Notes: generated by a model from the letters alone, not told the origin. A stretch of 64,000 nucleotides of DNA from Anaerolineae bacterium (GCA_030425205.1 JAUIAP010000005.1:124001-188000); one strand, 5' to 3'. Shown: positions 28,401 through 36,900, counted from the first letter of the stretch. A program made the numbers and translations.

Positions 28401-28690
28401 TGTGTCATCACGAACGCGACAGATGATTTACGCATCAAACGCGACAGACGGCGCATCTCCTCATCGTTTGTATCAATCGTCGTCTCATAACCACGTCCCA
28501 AGACATATTCCGCCATCTGCACAGCCACCATATCGGCGACTGGCGAATGTTCGGTATAAAGCTCTTTGAGATACCCACGCGCCTCTTTCTCAATTTTGGG
28601 CAGCGGACTATCTTTTGTCGCGGCGATTTCGGCCAGCGTTTCTTGAAAAGCGGGATCGTTGAGGAGTTTTTGGATGCTATCCGATGACAT
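25442..28690 (-). CDS. three-domain PlsB-like acyltransferase / HAD phosphatase / PlsC acyltransferase
   Basis: 1082 residues. Residues about 85-340 are a PlsB-type glycerol-3-phosphate acyltransferase (HKTYID at 97-102, EGTRSRTGK), followed by a helical PlsB C-terminal part. About 615-830 is a HAD-IB (SerB-like) phosphatase: FFDLDRTLIDG with the nucleophile near 621, IISAATP and TDSAEDMALLEIVG. About 870-1060 is PlsC (1-acyl-glycerol-3-phosphate acyltransferase): NHQSNAD near 910 and EGTRS near 980. One chain could thus make phosphatidate from glycerol-3-phosphate, and the HAD part could act on a phosphorylated intermediate. Mycobacterium encodes PlsB2 and a HAD-PlsC fusion as neighbours of a WS/DGAT; here they are one polypeptide. 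The start at 28690 follows AAAGGA; a longer frame to 28729 lacks support. Confidence 0.9.
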   Translation of the reverse strand: MSSDSIQKLLNDPAFQETLAEIAATKDSPLPKIEKEARGYLKELYTEHSPVADMVAVQMAEYVLGRGYETTIDTNDEEMRRLSRLMRKSSVAFVMTHKTYIDMFVLTVVLARYGLPIPYIFSGINMAFAGLGQLGRKVGSIFIRRSFKDNEVYKATLKHFIASVISNRQHFMWAIEGTRSRTGKLVWPKMGILKYVADAQTEKKPVAFVPVSIVYDLIPDVDQMTKEGRGAEKSAENLAWFLNYVRKMGQEMGKISIRFGEPVDMGEAANDPTVNLVRGTADTALPRFALELAYQINRITPVTTASLVCATLLSRYAATKTVLSQDIANLMSLIESHKGDALVDREKSLGSSVQNALNLLLKGEIIQQQGRGALAKYAIIPDNYLSAVYYSNMAVHHLVNRAFIELGVAQLAARKSADSQLAFWQEIMALRDLFKFEFFYSRRAIFSDEIEADLKLFHDDWNSGTLDPLRDQQILVAPALLSPYVEAYQVVAQALKGWVGEFDANECLRLCMALGEEMHWQGRVRRREAVSKPFLLNGIRLAKHRDLIPDENDNRHAQLDAFIEQLNDVSERILQLQTLILEQQIATTTVPIGREIVPGSRLDAIAKEVLEDEKGSHIGAFFDLDRTLIDGFSAQQFVQTRLMSGRATSREIIAQLSGIIVYAIGNRNFAALAATGTRGVNGIEERVFLEVGEEVYLKYLTNAIFPESRALVAAHLAQGHTVAIISAATPYQVEPVARDLGIAHVIATRMEVENGKFTGRLIDPPSWGEGKAHYARELAEKHNLDLSKSYFYTDSAEDMALLEIVGKPRPLNPDTKLSAVAFQHNWPIYRFTDEDRPNILNILRTGLLAGSMIPAAIGGLASGTLSLSRTEGVNTMTALLGDLATRLAGIEVVVKGEENLWAERPAVFMFNHQSNADMFILTKILRKDVRAVAKKELLYSPVGPLFMIAGVIFIDRGNKEKAIEAMKPAVEALQNGTSIAIAPEGTRSFDTTLGRFKKGAFHLAMQAKVPIVPIIIKDAHSILPRGSALVRSNAVEVVVLPPIDVSQWRADELNERIEDVRNLFLEELGQLPFEEIIEVVEG

Positions 28691-28766
28691 GTTTATCCTT
28701 TGCAACGGCGACCAGTACGGACGCTTCATTGATTACAATAGATTGTAGGATGAAACAGAGGGATGC

Positions 28767-30719
28767 TCAAGCGTCCTGCGAAAAGATCATGGCTGTGTAT
28801 GGAGGGAGGGTGATTTCGGCCGAAAATTTCATCCCATCCAGCCCGCTTTTCCCCGTCATCAAACGTCCCACATCGCCATCCCCAAATGACGGATCATACA
28901 GCTTCAAATCGCTGTTGAACCGTCGTCTCCAAAGTCCCGCACGCGGCAATCCGATCTCCGCTGTCTGCGCCGCGTTGGCAAAATTGGCGATCACAATCAC
29001 ATCATCCCCTGCGCCTCCCTTGGCGTAGCGATGAAAGGCGATAATCTTGCGCTCATTATCAACATGGTGAACGTTGATATGTTGACCAACCAAGCCACGT
29101 GTGCGCCCTTGCATGTTGCGACGCAGACGAATGAGATCGCGGAATAAGACGACGATCCCTGCGTTGCGTTGCGCCTTCGCCCAATCGACTGGCACATTGT
29201 CACGGAACCAGCCTTCTTCGAGAAACTCTTGCCCCTGAAAAATCATCGGCACGCCGGGCGTGGTGAAGACGAGCGTTGCGCCGAGAATGGCGCGTTTCTT
29301 GGCATAGTAATTTTCGGCCGAATCTGGCGAAATCTCAAACGGAACCCGCGCCTTCCCATTTGACACTTCATCATGACTTTCTGTAAAAACAACACGCTCA
29401 AACGCATCGTTGTTATAGCGATATTGCAGCGCGTCGCGTACCGCAAACATATCGCGTTCCTCATCGGTGGGCGAAATCAATGCGTGGCGAATCGGATGGA
29501 CGAACTGTGCATCCCATTGTGAATCAAATCCTGCCCCGCCCGCTTGCGTCTCTTTTGTCACCCAATGATTGCTCTGCAAATCCTCGGCAATTAAGAACGA
29601 TCCCGGTCGTCGTGCGGCAATCTCATTGCTCAGATGTTGAAGGAGTTGCCAGCCTGCGGGAATGTCGTTGCCATCGTCAAAGCCGTTGACGGTGCGAATG
29701 TAACCCGTCGCATCAAAGCGCAGCCCGTCAACGCGACACTCTTCCAGCCAAAATAGCGCATTGTCACGGATAAATTGGCGCACTTCGCGGCGTCCATAGT
29801 CGGGGCGCGTGTCTCCCCAAGGGGTTTTGCTGCGCCAATCGTTGTAAAAATAGATGCCGCCGAGACCATTTTTGCTCCAGCCATCAAAGCGCCACAGGCT
29901 CAAATCTTGCGGTCCAAAATGGTTATAGACAACATCGACAATCACGGCGATGTTGTGGGCGTGCGCCGCTTGCACAAGGCTCTTAAACCCATCAAGACCG
30001 CCATAACTCTGCTCAACGGCAAAGATATGGGCAGGGTTGTAGCCCCATGAAAGCTCCCCATCAAACTCTTTGATCGGCAATAGTTCGATCGCGTTGATGC
30101 CAAGCTGTTGCAGATAGGGCAGTTTGTCGATGACGCCTTGAAAGGTGCCGGGTGGTTTTTCGGCCGATTCATCAAACGTCCCGACGTGCAACTCATAGAT
30201 CACCAACTCATTTAGTTCAGGACGCTGAAAGGTAGTCGGTTTCCAGACGAAGGTGTCGGCCGTTCCCGGGCTCATCCCCATCCCCGTTATCACGCCGTTG
30301 CGAAACGCCCCGACGACCTGCCGCGCATATGGATCGGTGCGCACGTGCGTCGCCCCATTGCGGACGACAAATTTATACTCCTGACCCGTCGTTGCAAATG
30401 GCACATCGACCGACCAGTAGCCGTTTTCCTCATGCGCCAGTGGATGGCTCTCTTGTGACCATTCGTTAAAGTCACCTGTCACGGCGACCCCATCTGCATT
30501 AGGGGCCCAAACGCGAAAGGTCGTCCCACCCAGATAGGGAATTGCACCCATGCCCGTGCGTTCGGAGGGGATCGGTTTGCGAAAGAAGGGGAAAATCGGC
30601 CGAAGCCAGTTCCTCAAGCGGAAAAGCCAGTCACGCCAGTTGCTTTCTGGCGCACTGTCTGCTGCGATTGTTAATTCGGGCTCTTTGCCCAGTACTTTTG
30701 TATCGTGTCTATCTTGCAT
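28767..30719 (-). CDS. GH13 family glucan enzyme (branching-enzyme/trehalohydrolase-like)
   Basis: 650 residues. A basic, aromatic N-terminus, then a CBM48 domain (TTFRVWAPNADGVAVTGDFN), then the GH13 barrel: YELHVGTF, WGYNPAHIFAVEQSYGG, DVVYNHFGP (region I), DGLRFDATGYI with the nucleophile Asp (region II), LIAEDLQSN with the acid Glu (III), and FTESHDEVSNGK (IV), followed by a C-terminal all-beta domain. All catalytic residues are present. The pattern lies between 1,4-alpha-glucan branching enzyme (GlgB) and maltooligosyltrehalose trehalohydrolase (TreZ); I cannot decide between them. No other glg or tre genes are near. GGGAG precedes the chosen ATG by 5 nt. Confidence 0.83.
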   Translation of the reverse strand: MQDRHDTKVLGKEPELTIAADSAPESNWRDWLFRLRNWLRPIFPFFRKPIPSERTGMGAIPYLGGTTFRVWAPNADGVAVTGDFNEWSQESHPLAHEENGYWSVDVPFATTGQEYKFVVRNGATHVRTDPYARQVVGAFRNGVITGMGMSPGTADTFVWKPTTFQRPELNELVIYELHVGTFDESAEKPPGTFQGVIDKLPYLQQLGINAIELLPIKEFDGELSWGYNPAHIFAVEQSYGGLDGFKSLVQAAHAHNIAVIVDVVYNHFGPQDLSLWRFDGWSKNGLGGIYFYNDWRSKTPWGDTRPDYGRREVRQFIRDNALFWLEECRVDGLRFDATGYIRTVNGFDDGNDIPAGWQLLQHLSNEIAARRPGSFLIAEDLQSNHWVTKETQAGGAGFDSQWDAQFVHPIRHALISPTDEERDMFAVRDALQYRYNNDAFERVVFTESHDEVSNGKARVPFEISPDSAENYYAKKRAILGATLVFTTPGVPMIFQGQEFLEEGWFRDNVPVDWAKAQRNAGIVVLFRDLIRLRRNMQGRTRGLVGQHINVHHVDNERKIIAFHRYAKGGAGDDVIVIANFANAAQTAEIGLPRAGLWRRRFNSDLKLYDPSFGDGDVGRLMTGKSGLDGMKFSAEITLPPYTAMIFSQDA

Positions 30720-30786
30720 AAATGCTCCCATTGTCATGGTTGACGGCGGCATTCTAGCAGGATTGCATAAATAGTTGCTATGTCAT

Positions 30787-31935
30787 CTATATGTTGCTAG
30801 CCGCTATCTTCCCAATCGCATCCGAACTATGTGCGCCCAACCCATTGCCACCGACCGCCACAAACAGCCCCGCCGCCACTTGATCAATAATCGGCCGACG
30901 CGTTGGCGTATACGTCACCAAACAGCGTTTCATCTCCCAAGACAAGAATTCTGTCGTCGGCATCACCGTTTGCACTGCTGCACGCATTACAGGCTCCATC
31001 GCGCTTGTGTCGCCACCGCTCATCCAATCACGCATCTCTGCCAACGTCGTTAACGTGCGATCCGCACGTGTGTTTGCGCCCATTTTGACGTAATAACGAC
31101 CATTTGGATAGAGGATCGGTGGCAGTTGATAAATGTCGCTGATGTCGGGATGCTCGATGGCGTAGTTGATAAACGGGAGATCGCGTAACTGTCGCGCTGT
31201 CTCTGCGCTGACCTCGCCCAGAATCGTAAACTCATTCTTGATTCGTAGGGGCAGCGGTTGCGGCAGCAGATCGTAACAATTTGTAAATGCGCCCGTTGTG
31301 AGGAGAATTTTTTCGGCCGAAATGCTTTCCCCTCCCAACAATCGCACAACATAACCAGCTCCCCCGCTAGCCACTGGAAGATTGGTTTCGCGGGTGACGG
31401 ACGTTGCCACACCCTCAACAAATACCGCTCCTTGCCGCTGGGCAATCACCGACTGCGCCCGAATCAAATCGCGGGGATTGATGTAACCGGCGGGTGCAGG
31501 CTCGTAGATGGCATGATAGTCGTCTGGAAAGGCGTATGCGGGTTGAAAACGGGCGAGGCTTGACCCATCCAGCATTCGCGTCCGAATGCCCCGCTCCCAT
31601 GCAATCTGACCCTGTTTGCGCGTCTCCGCCCGCTCCCGCGTTACAGTTAGACCGCCAACGGGAAACCAAAACTGTATCCCACTTTCACGTTCGATCAGCC
31701 CATACTGTTCAATCGAAGCCGCTCCCAACGCTCCCCAATAGAGATCGGGGCTCAACTGGCGCGTAATGCGTCCTTGATCGTAATGGCTGGCAAACACGCC
31801 CTCATGCCTCGCATAGTCAGTCGGCTCCCCGCTCCCCAACACCCCCACACGATGTTCGCCCGACGCGCTCAAATAGCGACTGGCGGCCGAGCCGATCATG
31901 CCATTGCCGATCACCAACACATCGAAATCTGTCAT
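30787..31935 (-). CDS. FAD-dependent oxidoreductase, sarcosine/N-methyltryptophan oxidase-like
   Basis: 382 residues of the DAO family. VIGNGMIGSAASRYLS (residues 7-22) binds FAD. DYARHEGVFASHYDQGRITRQL resembles the sarcosine-oxidase N-terminal region, and the C-terminal KRCLVTYTPTRRPIIDQ carries the Cys that holds FAD covalently in monomeric sarcosine oxidase and N-methyl-L-tryptophan oxidase (SolA), then GGNGLGAHSSDAIG. It probably oxidises a secondary amine, releasing H2O2. The substrate is not readable. The ATG at 31935 starts the family N-terminus; the open frame continues to 31971. Confidence 0.82.
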   Translation of the reverse strand: MTDFDVLVIGNGMIGSAASRYLSASGEHRVGVLGSGEPTDYARHEGVFASHYDQGRITRQLSPDLYWGALGAASIEQYGLIERESGIQFWFPVGGLTVTRERAETRKQGQIAWERGIRTRMLDGSSLARFQPAYAFPDDYHAIYEPAPAGYINPRDLIRAQSVIAQRQGAVFVEGVATSVTRETNLPVASGGAGYVVRLLGGESISAEKILLTTGAFTNCYDLLPQPLPLRIKNEFTILGEVSAETARQLRDLPFINYAIEHPDISDIYQLPPILYPNGRYYVKMGANTRADRTLTTLAEMRDWMSGGDTSAMEPVMRAAVQTVMPTTEFLSWEMKRCLVTYTPTRRPIIDQVAAGLFVAVGGNGLGAHSSDAIGKIAASNI

Positions 31936-31970
31936 AGTGTGTCCTGTAGAAACAAGGTGAGAGACGCGCA

Positions 31971-32036
31971 CCCTGAGCTTGTCGAAGGGTGCTTGTCGAA
32001 GGGTGCATTCACTGCGGCTTCGACAGGCTCAGTCTA
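31971..32036. repeat. CTTGTCGAAGGGTG repeat with inverted partner
   Basis: Two direct copies of CTTGTCGAAGGGTGC followed by the inverted form GCTTCGACAGGCTCA. This is a common intergenic module in many bacterial genomes; here it lies upstream of the flavoenzyme gene. Confidence 0.65.
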
Positions 32037-32077
32037 CGTTCTGCGTAATTCCTAAGTTTAAGAATCAAATTCGGTAA

Positions 32078-32111
32078 TCGATGTTTCGGGAATTGGATTT
32101 CCCGAAACGTG
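32078..32111. repeat. TGTTTCGGGAA fold-back (family D)
   Basis: ATGTTTCGGGAA, a short loop, TTTCCCGAAACGT. Same palindrome as at 25256 and 51868. Confidence 0.6.
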
Positions 32112-32146
32112 CGCGAATTAGTCAGGTTTCTCTTTCCGAATCTCAA

Positions 32147-32260
32147 TACACCGTAAAGTAAGTCCCGTCTTACCTGCGAAGGCAGGTATCCATTCTTTTC
32201 TGGGACTGAATTCCCCTCTTCGCGGGTATAACAGTGTCATACAATTTACTTTTCGCTGTA
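32147..32260. repeat. MITE-like element, copy A2 (inverted)
   Basis: A 114-bp copy in the opposite orientation to A1; ends TACACCGTAAAGTAA and TTACTTTTCGCTGTA (both slightly diverged). It ends one base before the stop codon of the restriction-modification gene, whose TAA falls within the TTAAG that also precedes copies A1 and A4. Confidence 0.8.
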
Positions 32261-32261
32261 C

Positions 32262-35200
32262 TTAACCTCGCTGGAATGTTTGGCTAAACTGGTCGTAGAC
32301 GCGCAACAACGTCTCTTTCTTCGCCGCGCCCGCCTTATTGTTGGGAAAAACGAGCGGAAACGTCCCCAAAATGTGGGCAAAGTCGTCGCGGGTGAGGCCG
32401 TACAGATGGGCGATGATCGCGTCCAACTCATCGCGCAGGATTTGGCGTTTTGCGGGGTCTGTCGTTGGCACAATCGTTTGGAGCGCGGTCGCCTCGTCCG
32501 CCGCCACCCACGCCGTCCCCATCACCGACTCCCACAACTCGGCAAACGCCGCCGTCGTGCAGGTCAACGCCGCCGCTCGCGGCACAATCGCGTCAAAATA
32601 CGCATTCCCCGCTTCCCGCCTAGGCATTGGTAATTGGTCGAGAAAAAACTTGCTGACGTTAGTTGAAATCTTTTGACGAATAATATAATCGACGCAATAA
32701 GAGTTTATCAATGCTAAGAGATAGAGCATTCTTGAGTGGGGCAAAGGATGTTTTGTGACAAGCAAAGAATGCCCAGCCCCTGCCTTTGCTGGCAGCATTG
32801 AAGCTATCAAAGTACGTGCGTCGGTCGTTCGTGCGATTGCGCGTAGGGCAATTCGATAGTGAGTATTTTTGAGGTCTATTTCATTAAGCCAGTACCTTGG
32901 CTCGGCATAACTTGTAGTAAACTGATGAACCGTTTTTCCTTCAAATAGTGGTGTTGGTGTGGGTTGTGTTAAAAACAGATGCCGACATGATGTCATGTTC
33001 ATTTCTTGTGAGAATGAGACATGCCATTCAGATTCGGTTTTGTTACCTAGCGTAGCATGATCTGCATAAATTTTGTTGGCAATGTCATAGTCTTTCTGCG
33101 TTTGAAATTCCATGACGCTCAGAGTTTTAGGGCTAAACCGTTCTACAGATTTTTCATGGATGAAAATAAGGTTATCTGAGTTTGAAAGAAATGAAGCTAA
33201 ATCATCAGGTGAAACAGCAACACGAGGATTGAATCGGAAGGTTGCATAAAAACCTTCCGAAGAGATTCCTTTCTGTGCACCTAACAAAGAGAATTTCACA
33301 CTATGGTGAACATGCGGAAAAAAGAAACGTTCGTTGCTGAAATTGAAAAGGAAATCGATGCATCCTTCTGTTAGCAACATTTCCCGCAAGTCTTTGGTTC
33401 CCATATCGGTGTAAATGCCAGAGGGAATCACTAATCCTAGGAAACCTTTTGAGATCAAAAGTGAGTAACAACGCTCAGTAAAAAGGTTGTGAGTTGCGCT
33501 CTTTCCCTTGCCTTGAAACGTATAATCAATAGTTTTCTTGAAGTAGTTTGCGGTTGATTTTATTCTTGTGACTTGTTGCACATAATCGGTCTCAATTCTA
33601 GAGTTAAGAGAGTTGAGTTCTTTTACACGAGCCTCAACCTTGCGGCGAGAGTATTTGCTTTCAATCAATGGGTCAAATTGTGCGTAATACTCGCGTAAAT
33701 CAGGTTGAATGATCTCCCACGGCGGGTTGCCGATCACGACCGTAAACCCCGCCGTAGCCCCCAGCGACGCCCCCTGCTGGTCGACAAACAGTTCGGGAAA
33801 GCCAACCGCCCAATGAAACGGTCGGATAGCCCGCTCCCAATCGTCGATGTCCGTAAAATGCTCGGCAATCGGCGCGTTGAGCGTGGCGTTGAGCGACGCT
33901 TCGAGCGCGTCCACCTCAGCCAGCAGCGCGTCGTGGTCGTGTGGCTGATCGACCAGTTGCAAGCGCAAGCGACGCAGTTCAGCCAGTTGTTGGGCGTGGT
34001 CGGGCAGATAGTCGTGTGACCCGATCAGGGCGTTCCCGACCTTGACATTTTGGTTGAGGATCAGCGGCAGCCGCTTTTCCGTCCCGCGCTGATCGACCAT
34101 CGCCCGCATAATAAGATTGACGGTGGCGATCTCGGCCGCCTGCGGGTCCAAATCGACCCCGTACAGATGGCGTTCCAAAATGATGCGTGGATAGTGCGCC
34201 AGCTTCTCACGCGCCGCTCGAAATGGTGTTAACTCAATTCGCAAGTCGATTGGGGCTGTCATCCCTTGTGTGACCAGTTCATCAAGTCGCGCTGCCTCCT
34301 CTGCCTCAATGCGCCGTATCTCCCCACGATAGTAGTTCGCCAACACCTCATACGCATAGATCAAAAACGAGCCGCTGCCGCACGCTGGATCGATGACGCG
34401 CAAATCGGCGATCTCGTCCCAGCGTTTGCCTTCTAAATAGCGTCCCAAACTGTGATCGACGATGTAGCGCACGATCACTTGGGGCGTGTAGTAGCTGCCC
34501 TGCTTTTTGCGCGTTTCGAGATTGTCGCGGGTGTTAATCTCGCCCGCATCAAACGCCAACGCCTTGCCGAGATACTGCTCATAGGTATTGCCCATGATGT
34601 CGGGGGTCATGGCGCGGAAGCGTGCTTCATACAGCTTGGAGACTAACCCATCGAGAACGTCATCGCTAAAGTCAGCTTTGTCGGCATCCCCCAGCGCAAA
34701 CAGCGCGGAGTTGTGGTCGCGGTCAAAGCCGCGATAGAGGTGGCGCAACTGTTCGCCAAAGCGGAAGACGTAGGGGTTGGTGCGCGTCAGTTCGAGCATC
34801 TGCCAGAGCGTTCCCGCTGGCGCGATCAGGTGGTCTTCCGCATAGCGCACGACGACCAATCGATCCAAAATGCGCTGTACGACGGAGCGCAAGCGCGGCA
34901 AATTGATCTCGCCATTTTCGTCAAACGCCCACCAATTTTTCGTCTGCCGTTCGACAATATCGCGTGCCAGTCGCAGCCGCCACTCGTTGATGAAGTTGAG
35001 ATAGTTGCTATCGACATCGGCCCGCGCACGCTGGTTGTTGAGGTTGTCGAGGCTGCCATTCTGGATGTTGTGCCATGCCAACTGCCAGAGATATTCAAAG
35101 TCGGCTTCGAGATACCCCTCTGGCTTTTCGATGGAAAATACGAGCCAGTCACGGCGTGCGTTAAAGAGGCGGAAGCGTTCGAAGTTGGTCAAGATCGCCC

Positions 35201-35603
35201 ATTCGCCATGATTGGCAAAGGCGTAGTTGATCGCCTGCTGCTCCTCTTTGGTGCGGTCGGTCGCCATGCCGGGCAGCATCATCTGTCCCGGTGTCAGCAC
35301 ACCGCTGAGCGTGTTGCGTGCCAGCTTGTCGATCTTGCCAAAGCGTTTCGCCTCGACGTAGAGGTAGGTTTTCGGCCGAAATTCCGCTCGAATGTCCGGC
35401 CGACCCGCCTGTGTAAACACCTCTTGCTCATACTGTTGGCTCTTCGTCGGCCACCCCAACGCCTCAAACAACGGCGTGATAAATTTGTTGGTCACGTCCG
35501 TCTCGCTCATGCTGGCGACAGCCTCTTTATCGAGCGTGTTATATTGTGCAATCAGGGCTTCAATGATGGCGCGAGCCTGTGGTTTCGTTACTGGTGCGGT
35601 CAT
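32262..35603 (-). CDS. type IIG restriction-modification enzyme (single-chain endonuclease/adenine methyltransferase)
   Basis: 1113 residues. The N-terminal nuclease of PD-(D/E)xK type: GRPDIRAEF (D70) ... YVEAK (E84, K86). Then a helical linker, and the gamma-type N6-adenine methyltransferase with SAM motif I VIDPACGSGSFLIYAYE (about residue 403) and catalytic motif IV VIGNPPWEI (about 623). The C-terminal third is the target-recognition part. Cutting and methylation in one chain needs no separate methylase gene, and none is present. 32640-33720 (catalytic tail and target recognition) is much more AT-rich than the rest, which suggests domain exchange. The gene has only one TCGGCCGA (near 35371), fitting recent acquisition. 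ATG at 35603; an ATT at 35612 is less likely. Confidence 0.88.
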   Translation of the reverse strand: MTAPVTKPQARAIIEALIAQYNTLDKEAVASMSETDVTNKFITPLFEALGWPTKSQQYEQEVFTQAGRPDIRAEFRPKTYLYVEAKRFGKIDKLARNTLSGVLTPGQMMLPGMATDRTKEEQQAINYAFANHGEWAILTNFERFRLFNARRDWLVFSIEKPEGYLEADFEYLWQLAWHNIQNGSLDNLNNQRARADVDSNYLNFINEWRLRLARDIVERQTKNWWAFDENGEINLPRLRSVVQRILDRLVVVRYAEDHLIAPAGTLWQMLELTRTNPYVFRFGEQLRHLYRGFDRDHNSALFALGDADKADFSDDVLDGLVSKLYEARFRAMTPDIMGNTYEQYLGKALAFDAGEINTRDNLETRKKQGSYYTPQVIVRYIVDHSLGRYLEGKRWDEIADLRVIDPACGSGSFLIYAYEVLANYYRGEIRRIEAEEAARLDELVTQGMTAPIDLRIELTPFRAAREKLAHYPRIILERHLYGVDLDPQAAEIATVNLIMRAMVDQRGTEKRLPLILNQNVKVGNALIGSHDYLPDHAQQLAELRRLRLQLVDQPHDHDALLAEVDALEASLNATLNAPIAEHFTDIDDWERAIRPFHWAVGFPELFVDQQGASLGATAGFTVVIGNPPWEIIQPDLREYYAQFDPLIESKYSRRKVEARVKELNSLNSRIETDYVQQVTRIKSTANYFKKTIDYTFQGKGKSATHNLFTERCYSLLISKGFLGLVIPSGIYTDMGTKDLREMLLTEGCIDFLFNFSNERFFFPHVHHSVKFSLLGAQKGISSEGFYATFRFNPRVAVSPDDLASFLSNSDNLIFIHEKSVERFSPKTLSVMEFQTQKDYDIANKIYADHATLGNKTESEWHVSFSQEMNMTSCRHLFLTQPTPTPLFEGKTVHQFTTSYAEPRYWLNEIDLKNTHYRIALRAIARTTDARTLIASMLPAKAGAGHSLLVTKHPLPHSRMLYLLALINSYCVDYIIRQKISTNVSKFFLDQLPMPRREAGNAYFDAIVPRAAALTCTTAAFAELWESVMGTAWVAADEATALQTIVPTTDPAKRQILRDELDAIIAHLYGLTRDDFAHILGTFPLVFPNNKAGAAKKETLLRVYDQFSQTFQRG

Positions 35604-35611
35604 ATGCGGCA

Positions 35612-35617
35612 ATTATA
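35612..35617 (-). promoter_or_regulatory. -10 element of the restriction-modification gene (near-leaderless)
   Basis: TATAAT on the minus strand, 8 nt before the ATG. The start would fall 1-2 nt before the ATG. There is no Shine-Dalgarno. Confidence 0.55.
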
Positions 35618-35770
35618 CTTGTTTTGCAACAGTTTGTAACAATCACTCAGCACGCGTCATTCTCAAGCAAGCATGAACCCATCTGTTATAATTCGTCAAG
35701 ACAGTGAGAATGTTGACTTTGAAAATAACGGGTTGGTAAGAGGTAAATGTGACCAATAAAACAAGAATGG

Positions 35771-35833
35771 TCGCGGATTACGCAGATTAACGCTGATTAT
35801 TCTTCAATCCGCGCCAATCCGCGCAATCCGCGA
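35771..35833. repeat. CGCGGATTACGCAGATTAACG fold-back repeat
   Basis: TCGCGGATTACGCAGATTAA followed by AATCCGCGCCAATCCGCGCA and CGCGA: an imperfect inverted repeat of a type scattered in many environmental bacterial genomes. It lies in the 336-bp gap between the divergent restriction-modification and dehydrogenase genes. I see nothing else in that gap besides promoters. Confidence 0.65.
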
Positions 35834-35939
35834 CGATACCATGTCTTAGCTTAAAAACCCTTTACGCATAGGCCATCTACTTTGAAGGTACACAATACGC
35901 AATCGCCCCAACCCACAAAATCCTAAAAGAACCTTACTC

Positions 35940-36899
35940 ATGAACGCAATCTATCTTGAAGACAACAAATTGAGCGTGCGGGAAAGCTATCCGCAACCAG
36001 AACCAGCAGCAGGTGAAGCGTTGATCCGCGTGACGTTGATCGGGGTTTGCTCGACCGATTTGGAGTTGGTGAAGGGGTATTATCCGTACAGCGGCGTGTT
36101 GGGGCATGAGTTTGTGGGGGTAGTTGAGCGGTGCGACGATACGAGTTGGATTGGGGAACGTGTCGTCGGTACGATCAACATTTCGCCGACTTGCGACGGG
36201 GCGTGCGGGTTGCGCTGCCCCGAACATTGCCCAGAGCGCACCGTGTTGGGCATCGTGGCAAAGGATGGGGCGATGGCAGAGTATGTGACGTTGCCGACAC
36301 AGAATCTGTTGCGTGTGCCAGCCAATGTGCCCGATCCATCGGCCGTTTTTACCGAACCGCTAGCCGCCGCCGTGCGAATCACAGAACAGACCGCTGTGGC
36401 GGGGCAGCGCACGGCTGTGGTTGGGCCGGGACGCTTGGGGTTACTCGTCGCACAAGTGCTGCGCCATTTTGGGGCAGATGTGACGGTGGTGGGGCGGTCA
36501 GAAAAGTCACTTGCGCTGCCCGCCAAGCTGGGATTTGTGACGGCACAAAATAACGATGATTTGGCGGCGTTCGATCTAATTGTGGAGACGACTGCCAATC
36601 CCAACGGCTTTGCATGGGCGGTGGAGAAGATTCGGCCGAATGGCACAATCATCCTCAAATCGACCTACGCCGATACAACCCCGCCCAACTTCGCCGCGCT
36701 GATGGCACAAATTGTCGTCAATGAGATCACGCTGATTGGATCGCGCTGCGGCCCCTTTCAACCTGCGCTCGACCTGTTGGCGCAAGGTGTGATTGACGTA
36801 TCCGTTTTGATCGAGCGGGAATTTGCGTTGCAAGACGGCGTTGCGGCATTTGAACATGCCGCCCAGCCAAGCGTGCGAAAGATTTTGTTACGACCCTGA
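35940..36899 (+). CDS. zinc-dependent medium-chain alcohol dehydrogenase
   Basis: 319 residues of the MDR family. GVCSTDLELVKGYYPYSGVLGHEFVGVVE holds the catalytic-zinc Cys and His-Glu (seen as GVCSTDLEL and GHEFVGVVE). Four cysteines in CDGACGLRCPEHC resemble the structural-zinc lobe. The Rossmann part VVGPGRLGLLVAQVLRHFG binds NAD(P). Shorter than most MDR enzymes (about 340-350). Sugar-alcohol or threonine-dehydrogenase-like activity is plausible, but the substrate is unknown. Its stop is one base from the stop of the convergent kinase gene, with no terminator between. Confidence 0.85.
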   Translation: MNAIYLEDNKLSVRESYPQPEPAAGEALIRVTLIGVCSTDLELVKGYYPYSGVLGHEFVGVVERCDDTSWIGERVVGTINISPTCDGACGLRCPEHCPERTVLGIVAKDGAMAEYVTLPTQNLLRVPANVPDPSAVFTEPLAAAVRITEQTAVAGQRTAVVGPGRLGLLVAQVLRHFGADVTVVGRSEKSLALPAKLGFVTAQNNDDLAAFDLIVETTANPNGFAWAVEKIRPNGTIILKSTYADTTPPNFAALMAQIVVNEITLIGSRCGPFQPALDLLAQGVIDVSVLIEREFALQDGVAAFEHAAQPSVRKILLRP

Positions 36900-36900
36900 A

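Noticed and set aside
34713..35639. 308-codon rightward open frame
   Set aside because: Antisense to the nuclease half of the restriction-modification gene; no recognisable protein features.
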